IMG/VR virus record: IMGVR_UViG_3300003702_000318
Coordinates: 1-34,177 of that record
Direction: 5' to 3' (one strand)
DNA: 34,177 nt
From: a virus
In this document: positions 28,795-34,177 of the stretch, piece by piece
How positions within the stretch are numbered: position 1 is the first letter of the stretch
Layout: each line of letters opens with the position of its first letter
The notes under the pieces: generated by a model
Databases searched by the model: none
The model's input: the letters and a program-made list of their open reading frames with translations, nothing else
Told to the model about the DNA's origin: nothing
Translations under genes and position numbers: made by a program

Positions 28795-29979
28795 ATGCAA
28801 GACGTACATAATGCGTCTGCACAAGAGAAGTTTAAAGTCATCTCCACCTTCGCTGGTGGGGGTGGCTCTTCTACAGGTTATCGTCTTGCTGGTGGTAAGG
28901 TTTTAGTCATCAATGAGTTTGTGGAAGAAGCCCAGAAAACTTATGCTGAGAATTATCCAGAAACAATTATTCTGCCCGGCGACATCAAGGCGTTAACTGG
29001 CAAGGATTTCCTAGATGCAGTTGGTGTCGATGTAGGTGAGATCGACATCCTAGATGGCTCACCACCCTGCTCAGCGTTCTCTGTGGCGGGTAAACTATCT
29101 CACAACATCCATGAGGAAGAACATGTTGACTTGTGGGGAAATGTAACAATAGAGAAGGTGCCAGGCAAACATTCTGATGGATGGGGGCAAACTAAAAATT
29201 ACTCTGATGGTAAGATGGTTGAAAACATAGAAGACTTGTTCTTTGAGTTTTTAAGAGTTGCGAAAGAAATTAAACCGAAAGTTATTGTTGCAGAGAACGT
29301 AAAGGGGTTGACTATCAGTGAGGCCAAGAAATATTTTAACAAGATACTTAACACATTTGAAAAGATTGGTTATGATGTTTGCGCTAAGGTATTGGATAGT
29401 AGATATTATGGGGTATCTCAAACAAGGACTCGTGTTATTTTTATTGGCGTGCGTGAAGATGTGGCAGAGAAAACTGGATATAGTTTTATGAACATCTCAC
29501 AAATATTCCCAGAACCAGATAAAGAAATTATTCCTGTTAAGGATGTAATGGTTGGTTTGGAATATGATCTAAAAGAGGTAAAGTATCTGACTGATAAATT
29601 TACCAACACAGCATATTGGAAACAGACAGGTAGTAAGATGCCCATTGATCCTGATAAGGTTTTAACTGGAATGGATTATCATCCCAAAGGGCATCATTTT
29701 AATTTGAAAAGAATTTCACAGTATCAACCTGCTCCAACTATCACGGCGATGGGTTCAGCCGATACAACTGCTGGAGCGTTTCACTGGATTGAACCAAGGA
29801 AGTTGACTTTGGGTGAATTAAAGCGTATAATGAGCTTACCTGATGATTTCAAGTTGACAGGTAAATGGAATCAGAAGGCAGAACGCTGTGGTCGCATGGT
29901 TCCACCGCTAATGATGGAAAGAATTGCTTCGTCAATTTATGAGAAGGTGTTGAAGAAATATAATGAATCCGTTAAATAA
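28795..29979 (+). CDS. DNA cytosine-5 methyltransferase (Dcm-type)
   Basis: A C5-methylase of 394 residues from ATG 28795; an in-frame ATG 28747 lies inside the upstream gene and is less likely. Motif I: STFAGGGGSSTGYRLAGG. Motif IV: DGSPPCSAFSVAG with catalytic Cys92. Motif VI: AENVKGL. Motif VIII: YYGVSQTRTRVIFIG. Motif IX/X: APTITAMG, RKLTLGELKRIMSLPDDF and GRMVPPLMMERIASSIYE. The region between VIII and IX (about 215-320) would be target recognition. It would modify phage DNA against restriction or mark it for regulation. It overlaps the next gene. Confidence 0.95.
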   Translation: MQDVHNASAQEKFKVISTFAGGGGSSTGYRLAGGKVLVINEFVEEAQKTYAENYPETIILPGDIKALTGKDFLDAVGVDVGEIDILDGSPPCSAFSVAGKLSHNIHEEEHVDLWGNVTIEKVPGKHSDGWGQTKNYSDGKMVENIEDLFFEFLRVAKEIKPKVIVAENVKGLTISEAKKYFNKILNTFEKIGYDVCAKVLDSRYYGVSQTRTRVIFIGVREDVAEKTGYSFMNISQIFPEPDKEIIPVKDVMVGLEYDLKEVKYLTDKFTNTAYWKQTGSKMPIDPDKVLTGMDYHPKGHHFNLKRISQYQPAPTITAMGSADTTAGAFHWIEPRKLTLGELKRIMSLPDDFKLTGKWNQKAERCGRMVPPLMMERIASSIYEKVLKKYNESVK

Positions 29980-30502
29980 ACAATTAAGACAACACAACGG
30001 CCCAGAATGTTTTAATGATAAAGTAGAAAGAGATGCCTTGAGAAAGTTTGCGTTAGAAGATAAACGATTTCAAAAATTTATTATAGAACAGTTTAGATTA
30101 ACTGCACCAGTAGATGAATTAAGAAATGATCCATTGGGTTTATATAAAGTTGATCTTGGGTTATATCGAAATAATGTATTGTTGGGGTTAATAGAAGTAG
30201 ATTATTACAAAAAGTTTTGCCCAAATTGGCCAAAAAATTATAGATGGTGTCATGCATTGGTTAGAAAATTAAAGTATTGGCAAGAGTTAAATTTACCATA
30301 TATTGCCTGCACATTTAATACAGAACATGATAAGATGATCGTTAGTACAAATCAAATGCAGGCTAAATATATGCACACAAGAAAGAGAAAACCAGTTGAA
30401 CTAAATGGAGAAACAGTAATGGATTGGTTTCTAGAAATTCCATTATCTATTGCTAAGAAATTTGGTGAGTGGGAAGAAGAAGAATTACGGAGAGTTTCAT
30501 AA
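29963..30502 (+). CDS. Hypothetical protein, possible nuclease-like
   Basis: 179 residues. A segment YKVDLGLYRNNVLLGLIEVDYYKKF (61-85) has D64 and E78-V-D80 with K83, arranged a little like a PD-(D/E)XK core, and the protein has Trp/Tyr-rich basic segments (CPNWPKNYRWCHALVRKLKYW). The end reads MDWFLEIPLSIAKKFGEWEEEELRRVS. The pattern is not convincing enough to name a family. It overlaps the cytosine methylase by 17 bases and the following methyltransferase by one base, so the three genes are expressed together. Confidence 0.7.
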   Translation: MNPLNKQLRQHNGPECFNDKVERDALRKFALEDKRFQKFIIEQFRLTAPVDELRNDPLGLYKVDLGLYRNNVLLGLIEVDYYKKFCPNWPKNYRWCHALVRKLKYWQELNLPYIACTFNTEHDKMIVSTNQMQAKYMHTRKRKPVELNGETVMDWFLEIPLSIAKKFGEWEEEELRRVS

Positions 30503-31197
30503 TGACTGATTTTACTTTTGCTCACAGGCAAGAAGGATTTGATGAACATATTGATTGGAGTATTAGAGGGTATCGTAATCTATTAGATGATGTTATAAAT
30601 CTTTCAAGGTATTTTGTCGAAGCTGATACGAAGGTTGTAGATATTGGTTGTTCTACGGGCAAACTTACAGCAAGGGTTATGGAATATAACAATGATGTTT
30701 GTCCTAATGCAAACTATGTTGGTGTAGAAGTTGCAGAAGGATTCTTTGGTAATATTGAGGACAGAAAAAAAGAACTTGATAAAAAATATCCCAATACAAA
30801 GGTTGATTTTATTCTTGATGATATTCGTAATTATGAATTTGATAATTGTTCTCTAGTAACATCTCTATTCACTCTACAGTTTATGCCATACGCTTCTAGG
30901 TCGCAAGTAATCCAGAATGTATATGATGGACTGAATGAAGGCGGCGCATTTATCTTTGCAGAAAAGATTGATACTAGGCATAGTCGGATTGAAAATATGT
31001 TACGAACAATATACTACCAATTTAAGAATCAAAAGTTTCCATATGATGATATCATGGATAAAGAGAAGGTTTTACAAAATATGTTAAAACCAAATTCTTG
31101 GTGTGAAATTGAGGATATGTTGGATAACGCTGGTTTCAGGATTATCCAATCGTTTTGGCAGAATCATCTTTTTATCGGTGCAATTGCGATAAAATGA
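30502..31197 (+). CDS. CmoA-like SAM-dependent methyltransferase fold protein
   Basis: 231 residues from ATG 30502 (TAATG overlap). It follows E. coli CmoA along its length: FDEHIDWSIRGYRNLL, VVDIGCSTGKL (motif I), DDIRNYEFDNCSLVTSLFTLQFMPYASR, YDGLNEGGAFIFAEK, then DIMDKEKVLQNMLKPNS and FWQNHLFIGAIAIK. CmoA makes carboxy-SAM for wobble uridine modification of tRNA. In E. coli the carboxylate-binding Arg199 lies in ISQKRSML; the aligned segment here is IMDKEKVL, so that Arg is replaced by Glu. The protein may therefore use ordinary SAM or another analogue. No CmoB gene is in the window. The 33 upstream bases add an improbable longer start. Confidence 0.8.
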   Translation: MTDFTFAHRQEGFDEHIDWSIRGYRNLLDDVINLSRYFVEADTKVVDIGCSTGKLTARVMEYNNDVCPNANYVGVEVAEGFFGNIEDRKKELDKKYPNTKVDFILDDIRNYEFDNCSLVTSLFTLQFMPYASRSQVIQNVYDGLNEGGAFIFAEKIDTRHSRIENMLRTIYYQFKNQKFPYDDIMDKEKVLQNMLKPNSWCEIEDMLDNAGFRIIQSFWQNHLFIGAIAIK

Positions 31198-31228
31198 GTT
31201 TAATTTTTAAGTAGGAGATATATAATAC

Positions 31229-32251
31229 ATGACGGAGTTTCTAAAGAATATAATTAAAGAAGTTGGAAATGAATATGCTTCAATAGTATATGATGGCGTA
31301 GAAGCCGGAGATGTTGACTCTTTTATTGATACTGGGTCATATATTCTCAATGCTCTTCTTTCGGGTTCTCTTCATGGCGGACTTGCATCAAATAAAATAA
31401 CCGCGCTTGCAGGGGAATCTGCAACAGGTAAAACTTATTTTCTTATGGGAATTGTAAAGAATTTTCTCGATAAAGACCCAAAGGCGGGCGTTATATATTT
31501 TGAGAGTGAAAGCGCTATTACGAAACAGATGGTCATAGATCGTGGTATTGATTCTAAACGCATGGTTATGATGCCTGTTACTACCGTACAAGAATTTCGT
31601 ACTCAGGCATTAAAAATTCTGGACTCATATCTTATACAAAATGAAGCAGATAGAAACCCTTTGTTTCTATGTCTTGATTCTCTTGGTATGTTATCTACAA
31701 CTAAAGAAGTAGAAGATACAGCAGAAGGTAAAGAGACAAGAGATATGACAAGAGCGCAAGTTCTTAAAGCTGCATTTCGTGTGTTGACTTTGAAATTGGG
31801 CCGTGCTAAGGTTCCTATGGTGGTTACGAATCATACCTACGATGTTATTGGTTCAATGTTTCCCACAAAAGAAATGGGCGGTGGTCAGGGGTTAAAATAT
31901 GCTGCATCATCAATTATTTATTTATCCAGAAGAAAAGAGAAAGTCGGTACAGAGGTGGTCGGTAGCATTATTCATTGTAAGAATCACAAGAGTCGTCTTA
32001 CTGTTGAAAATAAAATAGTTGATGTCCGGTTGACATATGATAAAGGACTTGATAGATATTACGGTCTATTGGAACTTGCAGAGAAATATAAGATTTTCAA
32101 AAAAGTTTCTACAAGGTATGAACTTCCTGATGGTTCCAAACAATTTGGTAAGACTATTTTAAATAATCCAAAAACGTATTTTACAGAAGAGATTATGCAC
32201 GATTTAGAAATAGCAGCAGAAACGGAATTTAAATATGCTAGAAGTGATTAA
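31229..32251 (+). CDS. uvsX: UvsX recombinase (RecA/Rad51 family)
   Basis: Strand-exchange protein of T4-type recombination, loaded by UvsY. Walker A GESATGKT at 62-69, the preceding [30 protein letters not shown], Walker B-type [11 protein letters not shown], and the L2-like region [32 protein letters not shown]. The 340 residues are shorter than T4 UvsX (391). GTAGGAG lies at 31211-31217. The last residues ([10 protein letters not shown]-like) are overlapped by the next start codon (32235). Confidence 0.96.
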   Translation: MTEFLKNIIKEVGNEYASIVYDGVEAGDVDSFIDTGSYILNALLSGSLHGGLASNKITALAGESATGKTYFLMGIVKNFLDKDPKAGVIYFESESAITKQMVIDRGIDSKRMVMMPVTTVQEFRTQALKILDSYLIQNEADRNPLFLCLDSLGMLSTTKEVEDTAEGKETRDMTRAQVLKAAFRVLTLKLGRAKVPMVVTNHTYDVIGSMFPTKEMGGGQGLKYAASSIIYLSRRKEKVGTEVVGSIIHCKNHKSRLTVENKIVDVRLTYDKGLDRYYGLLELAEKYKIFKKVSTRYELPDGSKQFGKTILNNPKTYFTEEIMHDLEIAAETEFKYARSD

Positions 32252-32741
32252 CAATTGTTGTTCCAAACAATATCTTGATATGATATTTTATGCTGCTGAA
32301 AATTCAGAAGAGTGGCATTTCAAATATCCTCTTGGAACGAAATTTGAAGATAAACATTTGAAGATGGATGTCATAGAAAATGCTCCATCAAACGAGTTGA
32401 TAGCTGGTATGGCAATGGGACTTCTGATTCAGATTTATGATAAGAGAAGCGATTTGTTTTATCCAGAGGTTTCTTATTGTGGTATAAGTATTAAAGATAA
32501 ACACAGATTAGATAATAGTCATATAGATCATGAAAACCATAAAGATTATATCAAAATTCTTGGTTTGTTGAATAGTGATTGGGGCCCACAAGATGGTGGA
32601 TTATTTCTTCACGGAGATGAAGCGATTCCTCTGGTGCCAACAACTTTTGTAGTTTTTGATCCAAGAATTCAACATTGTGCTTCTGAAATAACCACAAATA
32701 AAAAAAGATTAGGAATTGATTTTACAGTAAAGAAAAAATAA
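32235..32741 (+). CDS. 2OG-Fe(II) oxygenase-like protein
   Basis: 168 residues with the prolyl-hydroxylase-like pattern: [35 protein letters not shown] gives HxD (HID) plus the GGxL turn, and [31 protein letters not shown] gives the distal His and the Lys/Arg that binds 2-oxoglutarate. The N-terminal half is helical. Substrate unknown. Overlaps uvsX by 17 bases and the next gene by one base (TAATG). Confidence 0.8.
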   Translation: MLEVINNCCSKQYLDMIFYAAENSEEWHFKYPLGTKFEDKHLKMDVIENAPSNELIAGMAMGLLIQIYDKRSDLFYPEVSYCGISIKDKHRLDNSHIDHENHKDYIKILGLLNSDWGPQDGGLFLHGDEAIPLVPTTFVVFDPRIQHCASEITTNKKRLGIDFTVKKK

Positions 32742-33298
32742 TGTTTAATTATGTTAAAATTTATAATGATGTTGTTTCTGATTCAAAATGTAAAGAATTA
32801 GTTGATAGGTTTGAATCTGATACAAAATATCATGAAATTCAGAATAATGGAAATGGAACTACTCTTACACAAATAAATTTATTAAATTCACCTAATACTA
32901 TTTGGAAAGATGATGCAAATTTTTTGGTAAATGTTATTATGGAACATGTTGAAAAATATAAAAAAGATTGTGACATAAAATCTTTTCAGTGGCCAGATAA
33001 ATTTGGTATAGAACCCCTCAAGATAAAAAGATATTTACCAGACACAACAGATATGTTTCCTGATCATGTAGATGTTCTTAATTATAGAACTGCTAGAAGA
33101 TTTTTAGTTATGTTTCTTTATCTCAATAATAATGAAGGTGGACAAACTATAATTAAACCGAAGGATGACACGTTTGTATCCTTTTGCAAACGAGGTTCTT
33201 TGTTAATTTTTCCACCATTTTGGCCATGGATTCATTCTGGCGAAAAACCAGTAAATATACCAAAATATATTGTAGGAACTTATTTGCACTATGTCTGA
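32741..33298 (+). CDS. 2OG-Fe(II) oxygenase-like protein (prolyl 4-hydroxylase type)
   Basis: 185 residues. The iron site is FPDHVDVLNYRTARRFLVMFLYLNNNEGGQTIIKP (HVD, then EGGxT), and the distal part SFCKRGSLLIFPPFWPWIHSGEKPVNIPKYIVGTYLHYV supplies the second His and basic residue. This is the usual prolyl-4-hydroxylase layout of phage and bacterial enzymes. A different sequence from its neighbour at 32235, so not a recent duplication. It overlaps the next gene by 8 bases. Confidence 0.82.
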   Translation: MFNYVKIYNDVVSDSKCKELVDRFESDTKYHEIQNNGNGTTLTQINLLNSPNTIWKDDANFLVNVIMEHVEKYKKDCDIKSFQWPDKFGIEPLKIKRYLPDTTDMFPDHVDVLNYRTARRFLVMFLYLNNNEGGQTIIKPKDDTFVSFCKRGSLLIFPPFWPWIHSGEKPVNIPKYIVGTYLHYV

Positions 33299-33593
33299 TA
33301 TAAAAAGTAAATATATGTTTGTTTCTCAGGTAGAAGATGAATGGGCTTCTGTTTGTATTAAGGGCGGAAAGTTTGATGGTGTAATATATAATTATGGAAA
33401 AGTGTCTGTTCCAAAAAAAGAAAATGACGATGGAACCTTGCCTTTTCGGTTTGAATATAATATAATAGATAATGTAGGAATATCAAGAGAAGAATTCGGT
33501 GAAGAATTTTTTATTCTTCTTGGTGATATTCTAGTAGATATTATAGATGACCAATTAAAGGAGAATAAGCTAGGTTATGTCCCAGACCATTGA
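33291..33593 (+). CDS. Conserved small hypothetical protein between uvsX and gene 41
   Basis: 100 residues starting MSDIKSKYMFVSQVEDEWASVCIKGGKFDGVIYNYGKVSV. It has a mixed alpha/beta appearance with an acidic C-terminal half (EEFGEEFFILLGDILVDIIDDQLKEN). Similar small proteins sit in this position in marine T4-like phages as I recall, with no known function. It overlaps gene 41 by 17 bases. Confidence 0.8.
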   Translation: MSDIKSKYMFVSQVEDEWASVCIKGGKFDGVIYNYGKVSVPKKENDDGTLPFRFEYNIIDNVGISREEFGEEFFILLGDILVDIIDDQLKENKLGYVPDH

Positions 33594-34177
33594 ACGAACA
33601 GCTCTTACACAATTTGTAACAAACGAGAAATATGCTCGTAAAGTTCTTCCTTTTATGAAGAGAGATTATTTTTCTGATAAAATAGAAAGAATAATATTTG
33701 AAGAGATAATAAAGTTTGTAGACAAGTATAATAAGATTCCTACGCAGACTTCTTTAGAGATTGAAGTACAAGGAAGAAAAGATTTAAACGAAGAAGAATA
33801 TAAAAAAGTTGTTGCGGTTATACAAACATTAAGTTCTACTGATGTAGACTTCGATTGGTTAGTGGATACTACTGAACAATTTTGCAAAGATAAGGCGGTA
33901 TATAATGCGATTGTGGAAAGCATTTCTATTATTGATGGAAAGGATAAGAATAGAGGCTCAGATTCTATACCTAACATTCTTACAGACGCCCTCGCTGTGG
34001 GGTTTGATAATAGTGTTGGCCATGATTATTTGGTTGACTCAGAGTCAAGGTTTGATTACTATCATAAAATAGAAGAAAAGATTCCATTTGATTTGGAATT
34101 CTTTAATAAAATAACTAAGGGTGGACTTCCACCAAAGACATTGAATATTGTTCTTGCTGGCACTGGTGTAGGTAAAT
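33577..34177 (+). CDS. 41: Replicative helicase gp41 (DnaB-like), N-terminal part, cut by window end
   Basis: ATG 33577, with AAAGGAG at 33557-33563, opens a frame that runs off the window for 200 codons: MSQTIERTALTQFVTNEKYARKVLPFM and so on. The helical N-terminal domain is followed by FDYYHKIEEKIPFDLEFFNKITKGGLPPKTLNIVLAGTGVGK, where AGTGVGK is the Walker A motif of the RecA-like helicase domain. T4 gp41 is the 5'-3' replicative helicase that works with primase gp61 and polymerase gp43. The gene is expected to continue for about 250-280 residues beyond the window. Confidence 0.93.
   Translation, partial: MSQTIERTALTQFVTNEKYARKVLPFMKRDYFSDKIERIIFEEIIKFVDKYNKIPTQTSLEIEVQGRKDLNEEEYKKVVAVIQTLSSTDVDFDWLVDTTEQFCKDKAVYNAIVESISIIDGKDKNRGSDSIPNILTDALAVGFDNSVGHDYLVDSESRFDYYHKIEEKIPFDLEFFNKITKGGLPPKTLNIVLAGTGVGK

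Noticed and set aside
31221-31226. TATAAT as a promoter for uvsX
   Set aside because: It lies only 2 bases before ATG 31229, downstream of the ribosome site GTAGGAG, so it cannot start a usable uvsX mRNA.
1-34177. CRISPR arrays, insertion sequences, integrase or att sites
   Set aside because: No regularly spaced repeats, transposase or integrase motifs were seen; the gene content is that of a strictly lytic phage.

Overview
The window reads as one continuous stretch of a lytic, T4-like (tailed, contractile) marine bacteriophage genome. The evidence is gene content and order. Prohead and capsid genes 21-22-23 are followed by a tail-tube-like gene, uvsY, uvsW, the late sigma factor gp55, recombination nuclease gp47/gp46, replisome genes 45-44-62-regA-43, uvsX and the start of helicase gene 41. 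Every convincing gene is on the + strand, the DNA is AT-rich and genes are packed with ATGA/TAATG/TTGA overlaps. Accessory genes typical of oceanic T4-like phages (hsp20, peptide deformylase, MoxR/CobS-like ATPase, many 2OG-Fe(II) oxygenases, MT-A70 methylase) point to a marine host, perhaps an alphaproteobacterium or cyanobacterium. No photosynthesis gene is visible, so the host is undecided. No tRNA, CRISPR array, IS element or homing endonuclease was recognised.

Layout. 1-3900: head morphogenesis (core protein, unknown structural protein, protease gp21, scaffold gp22, capsid gp23), closed by a strong terminator. 3990-5390: a phage aspartate carbamoyltransferase (pyrB-like) and a tail-tube-fold protein, each directly behind a T4-type late promoter box TATAAATA. 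5500-8940: UvsY, two 2OG oxygenases (the first frameshifted), UvsW and a probable Sm-like protein. 9000-13700: gp55, gp47, gp46, a small conserved protein, MT-A70 methylase, peptide deformylase. 13700-18090: a metallopeptidase/VWA protein and a MoxR-type AAA+ ATPase with near-twin promoters, then hsp20 behind a structured leader. 18100-27600: a 2OG oxygenase, DUF3310-like protein, the clamp and clamp loader, two more 2OG oxygenases, RegA, a RimK-RimB fusion and DNA polymerase. 27600-34177: ParB-like protein, cytosine methylase, two genes of uncertain or CmoA-like type, UvsX, two 2OG oxygenases, a small protein and gp41 (cut by the window end).

How it works together. Sigma70-like promoters (TTGACA/TTGACT, 17-bp spacer, TATAAT-like) precede early-type genes (gp55, MoxR/VWA, the clamp operon, polymerase, ParB/methylase). 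The late box TATAAATA, seen four times on the + strand and only in the first 5.4 kb, would be read by gp55-RNA polymerase with the gp45 clamp to express head and tail genes. The accessory load suggests takeover of pyrimidine synthesis (PyrB), ribosome or protein modification (RimK-RimB, deformylase, CmoA-like) and proteostasis (Hsp20, MoxR/VWA).

The most notable points are the pyrB-like gene, the RimK-RimB fusion, the MoxR/VWA-peptidase pair with duplicated control regions, several promoters so close to the ATG that the mRNAs would be leaderless, and seven 2OG-oxygenase genes in 34 kb. Three genes (22, 43 and one oxygenase) carry reading-frame breaks that may be assembly errors or real lesions. 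All identifications come from reading the sequence and remembered family motifs; no database search was run.
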